From contig OY282365.1 in NCBI GenBank assembly GCA_958295685.1, positions 1,758,975-1,822,974 of the forward strand: DNA of 64,000 bases. The letters run 5' to 3'. Each line of letters starts with the position of its first letter. Position 1 is the first letter of the stretch. The position numbers were made by a program, and so were the translations under genes. The DNA is from an uncultured Dehalococcoidia bacterium. GTDB lineage: Bacteria > Chloroflexota > Dehalococcoidia > Lucifugimonadales > CATQGZ01. The notes beneath the pieces were generated by a model. It was not told where the DNA came from. It worked only from the letters and a program-made list of their open reading frames with translations, and made no database searches. Of this stretch, positions 1 through 7,610 are shown in pieces.

Positions 1-114
1 GACGAACCGCAGCGCGCCTGAGCGGCCGTCCAGGCGAAAGACATGGATACCGTCATCTCGGCTCGTGGTGTACGTGCCTACGAAGAGGAGGGGGTCGCCG
101 CAGCCGGGTGTCAT
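1..114 (-). CDS. Lactonase-family beta-propeller protein, N-terminal fragment (runs off the window)
   Basis: The reverse strand is open from an ATG at 114 to the window edge, 38 codons. The peptide holds LLFVGTYTTSRDDGIHVFRL, the typical first strand of the 6-phosphogluconolactonase/YbhE-type seven-bladed beta-propeller family (VGTYT followed by GI-x-V-F). Members are cytoplasmic or exported propellers, some hydrolysing lactones. It lies 15 bases downstream of the stop of the thiamine-diphosphate enzyme and on the same strand, so the two are probably co-transcribed. The rest of the gene is outside the window, so the exact substrate cannot be judged. Confidence 0.55.
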   Translation of the reverse strand, partial: MTPGCGDPLLFVGTYTTSRDDGIHVFRLDGRSGALRFV

Positions 115-129
115 GGGACGGATGGCTGT

Positions 130-696
130 CTACGGAGCCCCTGTGACGGCCTCCCGCGCTATCTGCGGGCTCGACCTGCTCATGGCGCGCCGTTTCGACC
201 AGTCCGGGAACAGCGGCGACGACTTCGCCACGATCATCACGGGGCCGTCTTCCTGGAGTATGTCCCCGATGCGGACTGTCCACTCCTCGAGGTCGTCGAA
301 CTCATACGCCTTCGGGTAGCCGGCGGCCTCGGCCAGCTTCTTGAAGGAGAACCCGCCCGCGTTGGGCACCGGCTGTCCGCCAGTGGTCGCGTACATGCCG
401 TTGTCCAGCACGACGTGGTAGAGGTTCCTGGGAGCTTGGCCTGCGATGGTCACGAGAGTGCCGAGGTTCATGAGGAGCCCGCCATCGCCGTCCCAGACGA
501 TCACGCGCCTGTCCGGGCAGGCGAGGGCAAGCCCCAACCCGATCGACGAGCCTTTGCTCATCGCGCTGGTCGGCAGGTCCAGGGAGGGGTTGTCGGTAAC
601 CTCGGCCCATGCGCCGACGGCCATTTCGGTCGGAACCACCAGGTCGCCGTTCCGGTGCCGCAGCACCGCTCTCATGGCCTCGTGGACGTCTATCAT
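130..696 (-). CDS. Thiamine-diphosphate-dependent enzyme, C-terminal (PP/beta) subunit, sulfopyruvate/phosphonopyruvate decarboxylase type
   Basis: A 188-residue protein with the thiamine diphosphate/Mg binding signature GDGG at residues 70-73 closed by the Asn at about 99 (VVLDNG). The size and the content of only the PP-type domain match the beta subunit of split decarboxylases such as sulfopyruvate decarboxylase (ComE) or phosphonopyruvate decarboxylase. The partner alpha (PYR) subunit is not seen nearby. The ATG at 696 was chosen because the protein aligns from MIDVHEAM; the frame stays open further upstream but runs into the region of comF, which is encoded on the other strand. The substrate is not known. 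Confidence 0.7.
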   Translation of the reverse strand: MIDVHEAMRAVLRHRNGDLVVPTEMAVGAWAEVTDNPSLDLPTSAMSKGSSIGLGLALACPDRRVIVWDGDGGLLMNLGTLVTIAGQAPRNLYHVVLDNGMYATTGGQPVPNAGGFSFKKLAEAAGYPKAYEFDDLEEWTVRIGDILQEDGPVMIVAKSSPLFPDWSKRRAMSRSSPQIAREAVTGAP

Positions 697-834
697 TGGC
701 AACTCCTCGATGGGCAGGGGAACGGTTGGGCCGTATCTTAGCACATGGCAGAGCCGCCGGCCTGTTGACCGTCGGATTCCGTTCTCACTAGAATCGTGCA
801 GGCATCGGCTGTTTTCGTGGAGGCGTAGACCGAG

Positions 835-1569
835 ATGTACGGGTCTGTCCGGCAGATGGCGACCGCGCTCTCCAGGCTGGGGAGCGGCGCGCTGGATCTG
901 TTGTTCCCTGTCGGCTGCGCCGTGTGCGGGAAGGAGGGGCGGCATCTCTGCGCGGAGTGTGAGCCGAGTCTGCCCAGGCTCGAACCGCCCTACTGTCTCC
1001 GATGCGCCGACGTCGGGAAGGAGCCGCTCTGCGACTGGTGCGCCGACGCCCCGCCCGCGTTCGACGGCATCCGCGCTCCATACCTCCACGAAGGGGCCGT
1101 CCGCGAGATGGTCCATGCCCTCAAGTACCGAAACGTGAGGAGCCTGGCGCCGGAGCTTGCGGGACTGCTGGCTGCCCACGTGAGGAAGGGTCTCCTGCCC
1201 TCCGGCGTGCTCACGCCGGTCCCGCTTCACGGACGCGCCGAGCGTCAGCGGGGCTACAACCAGTCCGCGCTGCTGTGCGGGGAGTTGGCGAAGCTGGTCA
1301 ACGCTCCCGCGCGCGCCGGGATGCTGAGACGGACGCGCAATACGCCCCCGCAGGTGTCGAGGAATCACGACGAGCGGCGGACGAACATGGTCGGCGCATT
1401 CGAGTGCGTGGTGGACGCGGAGGGGCTGGACGTCATCCTGATCGACGACGTCGTCACCACAGGCAGCACGATAGCGGCGTGCGCGGACGCGCTGAGGGCC
1501 GCCGGGGCCGCGTCGGTCTGGGGACTGGCATTGGCCCGCCAGTCAGGAGACTCTCACCCTGTCGTCTGA
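835..1569 (+). CDS. comF: ComF family protein (phosphoribosyltransferase fold)
   Basis: A 244-residue ComF/GntX-type protein. The N-terminus holds eight cysteines in CxxC pairs (C28/31, C39/42, C54/57, C66/69), a double zinc-ribbon. The C-terminal half is a type I phosphoribosyltransferase domain with the PRPP-binding loop VILIDDVVTTGST at about residues 200-212. In naturally competent bacteria ComF is needed for DNA uptake; many homologues have no proven role. The ATG follows a GGAGG ten bases upstream. It is divergent from the thiamine-diphosphate gene and followed on the same strand by the MFS gene after 51 bases. Confidence 0.85.
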   Translation: MYGSVRQMATALSRLGSGALDLLFPVGCAVCGKEGRHLCAECEPSLPRLEPPYCLRCADVGKEPLCDWCADAPPAFDGIRAPYLHEGAVREMVHALKYRNVRSLAPELAGLLAAHVRKGLLPSGVLTPVPLHGRAERQRGYNQSALLCGELAKLVNAPARAGMLRRTRNTPPQVSRNHDERRTNMVGAFECVVDAEGLDVILIDDVVTTGSTIAACADALRAAGAASVWGLALARQSGDSHPVV

Positions 1570-1620
1570 CTCGGCTGCGTCTTACGGCACCCGACGCGGA
1601 CGTATGGAACGAGCGCGGGT

Positions 1621-3045
1621 ATGAGAGGCCCCTCCCGGTCATCCGCCGGCGGCGTGCAGAGATTCGGCACGTTCCACGCCTTCCGAAATCCGAGCTTCCG
1701 CCTGCTCTGGCCGGCCAACTTCGCCTCCTACACGTCGCGGTGGATGCAGATGACCCTGCTGGCGTGGCTGGTGCTCGACCTGACCGACTCCCCCTGGAGG
1801 GTCTCCCTGGTCGGCTTCTTCAGCATGGCTCCGCTGCTCGCGCTGGGGTTGGTGGGAGGGATTCTGGCGGACAGGATCGACCGTCGGAGGATGCTCCTGG
1901 CCACGCAGACTGCGAATCTGGCGGCTGCGCTTGGGATGGCCGCGCTGCTCCTGGCCGGCCGGGAGGCATACTGGCACGCCTACGTCGTCATGTCCGTCAT
2001 CGGGATGGGCTGGGCGCTCGACAATCCGGCGCGGCGGTCGCTCATCCTCGACCTGGTCGGCAGGTCGGCCGTCACCAACGCCGTCGCCCTCGACTCCACC
2101 GGGATGCACTCCAGCCGTCTGGTCGGCCCGCTCGCGGCGGGGGTGCTCATAGCCACGGTGGAGGTCAGGGGCGCATACGTAATCGTCACCCTGCTCTCGG
2201 TGGTCTCGCTCGTGCTCCTGCGGCTGCTTGGCTCGACCGGGCGGGCCCGGAGCGTGGCCCGCTCCCGGCGGAGACGGCTTCAGGCCTCGGATCAGACGTC
2301 CGGCTTGGCCGGGATGACCGGGAACCTGCTGGCCGGGTTCAGGTACGTGCGGACCAGCAGAGTCGCTCTGGGGGTCATACTCATCACGGTGCTCATGAAC
2401 CTGCTGCTGTTCCCGTACATGAACATGGTGCCCGTGGTGGCGCGCGACGAGCTCGGGGTGGGGCCGGAGCTGATGGGCGTGCTGATGGCGTCGGACGGGC
2501 TGGGCGCGCTGATGGGCGGCGTGATGGTCGCCTCGTTCCGGCGACTCACGCGCCATGGGATCGTCTTCATGGGAGGGGCCCTGCTGGCGATGACCGCGCT
2601 GCTCGGGTTCTCGTTCTCACAGTCGTACGGCCTGTCGCTCCCCGTGCTGCTGGTGCTGGGGGTCGGAATCGCGGGCTTCTCCACCATGCAGTCGACCATC
2701 GTGATGCTGACGGCGCCGGAGGAGATGCGCGGCAGGGCCCTGGGCGTGGTCACGCTGGCCATCGGCGCGGGGCCGATAGGCTCGCTGATAGTGGGCGGGG
2801 TGGCGTCGGCTCGCGGCGCCCCGTTCGCGCTGGGGATTCACGCGGTCATCGGGCTGATCAGCGTCGGGCTGGTCAGCCTGATGATGCCGGCCCTGCGCCG
2901 GCGGATACTGCCGGCCCCCAGGGCCGCGGCGGCTCCGAGAGGCGCGCCGATGGAGAGCGCCGAGCCTAGTGATCGCGGGCCTGGTGATGATAGCGGCCGA
3001 CGACGTCCCCGTCGGAGTCCACGACCAGCGCGTAAGGGAACTTGA
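1621..3045 (+). CDS. MFS transporter
   Basis: A 474-residue integral membrane protein with about twelve hydrophobic segments. The loop after helix 2 carries the MFS motif-A-like stretch GGILADRIDRRR, and the N-terminus has the pattern FRLLWPANFASYTSRWMQM common in the enterobactin-exporter (EntS)/MFS_3 group of drug or metabolite exporters. The last about 40 residues are hydrophilic and Pro/Arg rich. The final 80 bases overlap, tail to tail, the 3' end of the convergent PLP-enzyme gene, so the C-terminal tail is encoded antisense to that gene. The substrate cannot be told from sequence. Confidence 0.85.
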   Translation: MRGPSRSSAGGVQRFGTFHAFRNPSFRLLWPANFASYTSRWMQMTLLAWLVLDLTDSPWRVSLVGFFSMAPLLALGLVGGILADRIDRRRMLLATQTANLAAALGMAALLLAGREAYWHAYVVMSVIGMGWALDNPARRSLILDLVGRSAVTNAVALDSTGMHSSRLVGPLAAGVLIATVEVRGAYVIVTLLSVVSLVLLRLLGSTGRARSVARSRRRRLQASDQTSGLAGMTGNLLAGFRYVRTSRVALGVILITVLMNLLLFPYMNMVPVVARDELGVGPELMGVLMASDGLGALMGGVMVASFRRLTRHGIVFMGGALLAMTALLGFSFSQSYGLSLPVLLVLGVGIAGFSTMQSTIVMLTAPEEMRGRALGVVTLAIGAGPIGSLIVGGVASARGAPFALGIHAVIGLISVGLVSLMMPALRRRILPAPRAAAAPRGAPMESAEPSDRGPGDDSGRRRPRRSPRPARKGT

Positions 3046-4072
3046 CCGTGGTGGTGCAGGCATGGCCGGGCGCGACCAGCGCTAGGCCGCCCACCTTCAG
3101 CCTCTCGCCGTTGAGGGCCACGACCCCGTGCTCCTCGCTCTGAGCCGTGAGCGCCGCGTTCGGATGTCCGACGATCTTGAAGCGGTGTTCCGTCGGCTGG
3201 TCCGGAGAGACCGACTTGGAGCCCGCATCCAGCGTGACGGTGCCCCTCTCCGGGTCGGCGTCGATCACCTGGCTCAGAACTACGGCGGCGACCCTGAAGT
3301 TCAGCTCCGACATCGTGGCGTTGCGGGAGTCCCAGTAGACCCAGGTGCCCGGAGAGACGCGCAGCCGCTCCTCCTTGAGATAGAGGTGGAACGACCACGA
3401 GCCGCCCGCAATGTTGTCGGACACCTCGATGCCGCGCCTGTCGGCGCGGTCCCAGAGGTCGTGGACGTGCTCGATGCTCCTGTCGACTAGCGCGGCCCGC
3501 TCCTCCACGTTCGGCTTGTAGAGCGTGTGGCCGTCGAACACGTGGACGCCCAGAGCTTTCAGGCCGCTCGCCTCCGCGACATCCGCGTAGAAGCCGCCCG
3601 CCTCCGCGCCGGGCTGCACGCCTGTCCTGTGCATCCCGGTGTCCAGGTCCACGTAGACTCCGATCTCGACCCCGGCGTCAGCGGCCACGGAGGAGAGCGC
3701 GGCTAGGTGCTCGCGCGCGCTGGCGATGGCCCTGAACTCGGTCTCCGGGTAGAGCTTCAGCAGGCTGCTCAGCCTCCTCAGCTTGGCCGGATGGAGCATC
3801 GGATAGGCGATGACGACCTCCGCGGCGCCGTGCTCGGCGAGCAGCTCGGCCTCCCTGAGCGTGGCGCACTTGAACGAGGTCATCCCCGCTCCCATCTGCA
3901 TCGCCAGAACCTCGGCCGACTTGTGGGTCTTGACGTGCGTGACGATCCGCTCGGCCGACCCGCATACGCGCAAGACTTCGCGTATGTTGTGCCGCACCAG
4001 GTCCTCGTACACCAGGAGCGCGGGGGTGTCGATCTCCTCGGGTCTGTTCAGGCGGTATCCGGCTATCTCCAT
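2966..4072 (-). CDS. D-threonine aldolase / D-serine dehydratase-like PLP enzyme (DSD1 family)
   Basis: A 368-residue fold-type III (alanine racemase-like) PLP enzyme. The N-terminal HVKTHKS motif provides the PLP Schiff-base lysine (K48), and the C-terminal GHACTT supplies the His-x-Cys metal ligands (H337, C339) typical of D-threonine aldolase and eukaryotic-type D-serine dehydratase. It would act in the cytoplasm on D-hydroxy amino acids. The ATG has AGGAGGG five bases upstream. Repeat element A lies upstream in the same direction. A broken copy of this gene's 5' end occurs at 7371-7474. Confidence 0.85.
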   Translation of the reverse strand: MEIAGYRLNRPEEIDTPALLVYEDLVRHNIREVLRVCGSAERIVTHVKTHKSAEVLAMQMGAGMTSFKCATLREAELLAEHGAAEVVIAYPMLHPAKLRRLSSLLKLYPETEFRAIASAREHLAALSSVAADAGVEIGVYVDLDTGMHRTGVQPGAEAGGFYADVAEASGLKALGVHVFDGHTLYKPNVEERAALVDRSIEHVHDLWDRADRRGIEVSDNIAGGSWSFHLYLKEERLRVSPGTWVYWDSRNATMSELNFRVAAVVLSQVIDADPERGTVTLDAGSKSVSPDQPTEHRFKIVGHPNAALTAQSEEHGVVALNGERLKVGGLALVAPGHACTTTVKFPYALVVDSDGDVVGRYHHQARDH

Positions 4073-4200
4073 AGCGCCCTCCTCATCATCAGCAATAGTA
4101 TCACCTTGCCGTGGTGAGGCGGCCTCTTTCCATGTGTTCGTAACTGTTCAGAGTCGATGAGGTCTCCCTGTCTACAAGCGCAGGGCGGTCGCGGCCTGTG

Positions 4201-4412
4201 GTTTTCGCCGAAAACTGTCCCAAACTGTTCCATTTTGTTCCATCTCGTAGCTGAGGGGTTCGATTTCGTGGGACAAATGTGGGGCAGTTGTGGGGCAGTT
4301 GTGGAACAGATGTGGGGCAGGTCTGGGACAATTGTGGGACAGGTCTTCAGGGCTGTTGCTGGGTGGGCTGCTTCCATATGAACAATATAGTACAGGGGTT
4401 CGCTGTTGTCAA
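4201..4412 (-). repeat. Dispersed promoter/11-bp-array element, copy A
   Basis: Read on the minus strand: -35 TTGACA (4412-4407), 17-bp spacer, -10 TATATT (4389-4384), ATG at 4377 six bases later, then seven exact 11-bp units of the type TGTCCCACAAC/TGCCCCACAAC, the core CCTCAGCTACGA, one inverted unit TGGGACA, and a small palindrome GTTTTCGGCGAAAAC at 4215-4201. From the ATG a leaderless frame of about 100 codons is open, but it is mostly repeat-encoded and probably not a real protein. The element sits about 130 bases upstream of, and points towards, the D-threonine-aldolase-like gene. The remainder of the 4073-4497 gap holds a 25-base stretch (4141-4165) also present at 44635-44659. Confidence 0.75.
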
Positions 4413-4436
4413 GGGGAGAACCCGCAGTGGGCTGAC

Positions 4437-4501
4437 GCAAGCGCGCCTGCGCCCCCTCCGGCAGGCCGACGGCTCCAGCCTGCGCCGCTGCCGTAGTTCA
4501 A
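4437..4501. repeat. 65-bp dispersed repeat, copy 1
   Basis: The block starting GCAAGCGCGCCTGCGCC and ending CCGTAGTTCAA is repeated at 7546-7610 with only a few differences. Here it forms the 3' end of the 93-residue membrane protein gene: the TGA stop (4500-4498 on the minus strand) lies inside the repeat. It contains a short inverted repeat (GCAGGC ... GCCTGC). Confidence 0.8.
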
Positions 4502-4779
4502 GCGGCGAGCTTGCTTCGAGCGCCAAAGTACACCGCGGCAAGCCCGTTCACAAGGCCGAGTATTACGGCAAGGGGAGCTAGAGCCCAGCCGGACGCTATC
4601 CCGTAACCGCCAGACTCACCTTGGGTGTGCTTCAGGAACTCGATCGGTCCGAGTCCGACGGTGAACGAATTCCATTCGCCAATCGCCGCGACCAAACCGA
4701 TCGAAAGCACTATCGCAAAGCCCATCAGGAGCAGTGAAACCGTCCCTTTTGCCCATGCGATCACAAACCTCTTTATCAT
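4498..4779 (-). CDS. Small membrane protein (ABC cassette, paralogue 2)
   Basis: A 93-residue protein with two hydrophobic segments (about residues 10-35 and 63-86) and a conserved middle GEWNSF...GLGPIEF. It is clearly paralogous to the protein at 7039-7329, which has GEWESF...GFGPVQ at the same place. AAAGGAGA precedes the ATG. It lies 15 bases after the permease gene and is last in the ABC operon, so it may be an accessory or small permease subunit; no known family is recognised. Its stop codon is provided by the 65-bp repeat. Confidence 0.6.
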   Translation of the reverse strand: MIKRFVIAWAKGTVSLLLMGFAIVLSIGLVAAIGEWNSFTVGLGPIEFLKHTQGESGGYGIASGWALAPLAVILGLVNGLAAVYFGARSKLAA

Positions 4780-4794
4780 TTCAGTCTCCTTTCA

Positions 4795-6252
4795 TTAGTG
4801 GGGACCCACTGAAGCGGTTGAACGCGAACCCAACGATTCTATTGTTACGCTTAGAGCGCCTGCCACCACCAGCAACAGGAGCCCACTTGTTACCACGGCC
4901 ATGCCGTCCGATCCTAGGGTAGTCCCCAGCTGTGCAACGGACTGAACAACATAGTAAGCAACCGACGCTCCTGCGATTAGAGCAACGGTTGCGACGAGCT
5001 GTCTGAAGGGTGACTGGCGGCTCCATGGGAGAAGTAGACCAACAATGGTCGTGGAGGACGCATAGGCAATTAGCAAGAGCGCCGACGCAATATATCCACC
5101 ACCTTCTGAAAACCCTACTATGGACGGACCCACTGCCAGGCTTCCTATTGCCGCCGTCAACACGGAAACGGTTATCCACCATGCCAATCCAATAAGCGTT
5201 CCGGAGGTCGGAACTGTCTTTATCAGCCAGGAGCCGGCGAAGCGGTCCTCCGAGAAGGTAAGGACTACCACTGCCGTCAGAAGCAGGGTCAAGGTCGACG
5301 TGAGCAGTACCAACACGGGGACTGTGCCGCTATGGGGCCAACGAGACAGCAGCGCCGTCGCCCCTATGCCGGTCAGAAACGTAAGCGCCAACAGACCCCG
5401 GGATTCGCCCTGTCTCAGTATTGTGAGCATAGCCCATGCCGGGAACGCAGTGAGTGGGCCCGTGCCTATGGGAACGCTGAATGCGACTCTTCTTCGGCGC
5501 ATGGGAGGGTCTGGCCGGAGGCTGTATGCCGTCCATGCGGTGACTGACAGAGCCGCTGATACGGCTGCGGCGGCAGCCGCGACGTAGACGACAGGTCGAA
5601 TCGCTATTGCGAATCCGTCGGAATCAATCGAAGCCGCCGGGAGATACGTAGCGAGCCAATACCATGGATCCTCTACGCGGGACGAGGCAAGGAAGCTCAT
5701 GGCAAGTGTGCCCGCCAGAGCCGACGATGCTATGGCAAACAGCCTCCATGAACGGCAGCCTCTCAGAACTTCGGAGACCGCGGCGCCCTGCAACGCCGCC
5801 GTAAGGTAGAGGAGAGCGAAGACGCCGGCCCAGACGCCAGGTGCCGGAACGGTCACGAGCGCATACACGCGCCACATCATGGCCACGAACGGAACTGCCG
5901 TGACACCAACGACCAACAGCAAGGGAAGGCCCCTCAGTCCAGCTAACATTTCGATTGGACGTACCGTGGTCAGTCGGAACTGCTCATCGAAATACTTTTC
6001 TTTCGGGAGGGTGAGCGAAAAAGTATAGCCGGTCACTGATCCGACAAGCAGAAGAAGGATGCTGAAGCCAGAGAGGCCGCCCGGCACAATCGACAGAAGC
6101 GCGAAGAAGTCCGCCGACCGGACAGCGAGGGCCACAAAGCCCGCAGCTACGGCGACGATAGCGACCAGGATAATTGGGTTGGTTCGCGCCAGGTCGAGTA
6201 CCGCCCTCTTCACCCGGCGATATTCACTCTGAAGAAGAACCGCCCAAAGCAT
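4795..6252 (-). CDS. ABC transporter permease, multi-spanning
   Basis: A 485-residue protein made almost wholly of hydrophobic segments (about twelve), with a short cytoplasmic start (LLQSEYRRVKRAVLDLA). It overlaps the 3' end of the ATPase gene by 29 bases, with GGAGGAG just upstream of the ATG at 6252 (a GTG at 6255 is the alternative), which argues for translational coupling. No conserved permease family motif is recognised; it resembles the loosely conserved ABC-2-type permeases of bacteriocin-immunity or antibiotic exporters. GC content is visibly lower than in the flanking housekeeping genes. Confidence 0.65.
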   Translation of the reverse strand: MLWAVLLQSEYRRVKRAVLDLARTNPIILVAIVAVAAGFVALAVRSADFFALLSIVPGGLSGFSILLLLVGSVTGYTFSLTLPKEKYFDEQFRLTTVRPIEMLAGLRGLPLLLVVGVTAVPFVAMMWRVYALVTVPAPGVWAGVFALLYLTAALQGAAVSEVLRGCRSWRLFAIASSALAGTLAMSFLASSRVEDPWYWLATYLPAASIDSDGFAIAIRPVVYVAAAAAAVSAALSVTAWTAYSLRPDPPMRRRRVAFSVPIGTGPLTAFPAWAMLTILRQGESRGLLALTFLTGIGATALLSRWPHSGTVPVLVLLTSTLTLLLTAVVVLTFSEDRFAGSWLIKTVPTSGTLIGLAWWITVSVLTAAIGSLAVGPSIVGFSEGGGYIASALLLIAYASSTTIVGLLLPWSRQSPFRQLVATVALIAGASVAYYVVQSVAQLGTTLGSDGMAVVTSGLLLLVVAGALSVTIESLGSRSTASVGPH

Positions 6253-7003
6253 CACTTATCTCCTCCGGCGTTGCGGCGAACCCGACCTTTGCGAACACTC
6301 CGATCAGGTCCGGCGCCTCATACTCCGATCTGAGTTGGGACGGGGAACCTTCGGCGAACACTTTTCCATCGACGATAAGGTAGACCACGTCGCAGAGTCT
6401 CTCGGCAAAATCGACGTTCTGGGTTGCTATCAAGAAGCTGCGTCCCCTACCTTGGATCTCGTGGACCATCGCCTCCAGAGAGAGGACGGTCTCGGGGTCC
6501 AGACCGTTGATCGCCTCGTCGATGAAGGTAACCGGTCGCAGCAGAGCCGCCGCCGTGATGATAGCAACCTTCCGTCGGTTGCCATGGTTCAACTCCCCGA
6601 GATACCTGTTTCGGAACCCGTCAAGTCTCCACAGAGAGGCGATGCGCTCCGTTCTCGCAACGTAGTCGGAGCCTGCTCCCTGTAACGCGGCGTAGAATCT
6701 GACGTACTCTGCCACTGTGAGGTGATCGAACCCGGTGGGCACGTCCGGAGCGAATGCCAGCTTCGACTTGGTGCGGACGCTCAATTCGTTGGGGTCACAG
6801 CCGTCAAAGGTGGCTTGACCTGTGTCCGGCTTGAGCAGTCCCGCGGCCAGCCTCAGCGTCGTCGACTTTCCCGAACCGTTTGGTCCGATCAAACCGACTA
6901 CGCGCCCATAGGGTACTCTCAAGGAGAGGCTGCGTACGGCATGGATCGATCCGTACGAAAACGTTACTTCCTCCAACGTTAGGACGTCGTTCACCGTTGT
7001 CAC
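6224..7003 (-). CDS. ABC transporter ATP-binding protein with atypical signature and H-loop
   Basis: A 259-residue ABC ATPase. Walker A is GLIGPNGSGKST (about residues 37-48), Walker B with catalytic Glu is VTFIDEAINGLDPE. The ABC signature, normally LSGGQ, reads LNHGN, and the switch His of the H-loop is replaced by Gln (LIATQNVDF). It would power the adjacent permease from the inner face of the membrane. The start is GTG at 7003 with GGAGGGG upstream. The fold assignment is sure; the substrate is unknown and hydrolysis may be asymmetric or weak. Confidence 0.85.
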   Translation of the reverse strand: MTTVNDVLTLEEVTFSYGSIHAVRSLSLRVPYGRVVGLIGPNGSGKSTTLRLAAGLLKPDTGQATFDGCDPNELSVRTKSKLAFAPDVPTGFDHLTVAEYVRFYAALQGAGSDYVARTERIASLWRLDGFRNRYLGELNHGNRRKVAIITAAALLRPVTFIDEAINGLDPETVLSLEAMVHEIQGRGRSFLIATQNVDFAERLCDVVYLIVDGKVFAEGSPSQLRSEYEAPDLIGVFAKVGFAATPEEISDALGGSSSE

Positions 7004-7038
7004 CGTATCCCCTCCTCGTACCCTGGAACACAGAATGG

Positions 7039-7329
7039 CTAATTGGCGTCCCTTCGCAGCGGGCTGAACCTTGACGTGAAGTAGAGTACGCCAAGCCCAT
7101 TCAGCAGGCCACCCAGAATTGAGAGGATTACGAGACCGGGTCCGGTCTCGAACGAGAAGCCTGATTCATAGGACTTGTGATCCATTAGTTGAACCGGTCC
7201 GAATCCAATGGAAAAGGACTCCCATTCGCCGACTGCAGCGACTATGCCTATCAACAGCGCTACGCTGAGGAGGATCGCCAATGTGGAAACTGCTCCGATC
7301 ATTGAGCCGATAAGAAACTTCCTAAGCAT
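7039..7329 (-). CDS. Small membrane protein (ABC cassette, paralogue 1)
   Basis: A 96-residue protein with two membrane segments and the central GEWESFSIGFGPVQ, paralogous to the protein at 4498-4779. It is the first gene of the ABC cassette, 35 bases upstream of the ATPase. AGGGAAG precedes the ATG at 7329; a GTG at 7332 is the other possible start. Having one copy at each end of the cassette suggests a functional role with the transporter, possibly as immunity or accessory subunits, but no family is recognised. Confidence 0.6.
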   Translation of the reverse strand: MLRKFLIGSMIGAVSTLAILLSVALLIGIVAAVGEWESFSIGFGPVQLMDHKSYESGFSFETGPGLVILSILGGLLNGLGVLYFTSRFSPLRRDAN

Positions 7330-7370
7330 CACGCTTCCCTTTCTCTTGTTGGAACCAAGCCGTCTACCAA

Positions 7371-7474
7371 AGCGTGGCGCACTTGAACGAGGTCATCCCC
7401 GCTCCGATCTACATCGCCAGAACCTCGGCCGACTTGTGGGTCTGTGCCGCACCAGGTCCTCCATAGCGCCCTCT
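7371..7474 (-). pseudogene. Fragment of the 5' end of the D-threonine-aldolase-like gene
   Basis: Bases 7371-7446 match the gene at about 3859-3937 nearly perfectly (GTGGCGCACTTGAACGAGG and onwards, with two substitutions). The match then jumps to GTGCCGCACCAGGTCCTC (about 3990-4007) and to CCATAGCGCCCTC at the original start codon (about 4070-4082). So it is a copy of the gene start with two internal deletions and no coding capacity. The copied 5' flank continues to about 7530. Confidence 0.75.
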
Positions 7475-7490
7475 TTCCATCAGTAGACAA

Positions 7491-7516
7491 CCGCCTCACC
7501 TGGCTTGGTGAGGCGG
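7491..7516. repeat. CCGCCTCACC hairpin, three related copies in window
   Basis: CCGCCTCACC-TGGCTT-GGTGAGGCGG is a perfect 10-bp stem with a 6-base loop. Weaker relatives lie at about 4101-4120 (TCACC...GGTGA) and at 10786-10808, where CTCACC...GGTGAG overlaps the 3' ends of two convergent genes. There is no T-run, so it is not a classical terminator. Confidence 0.6.
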
Positions 7517-7545
7517 CCTCCGTCTATGTGTCCTTTCGCGCCGCC

Positions 7546-7610
7546 GCAAGCGCGCCTGCGCCCACTGCGGCAGGCCGACGCTCCAGCCTGCGCCGCTACC
7601 GTAGTTCAAG
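7546..7610. repeat. 65-bp dispersed repeat, copy 2
   Basis: Matches 4437-4501. Again its last bases (GTAGTTCAA) supply the TGA stop of the gene entering from the right, here the lipoprotein at 7606-8016, although that gene is unrelated to the one ended by copy 1. Confidence 0.8.

Noticed and set aside
4063-4440. A 125-codon frame through element A
   Set aside because: Encoded mainly by the 11-bp units and the core; it has low complexity and overlaps the start of the PLP-enzyme gene.
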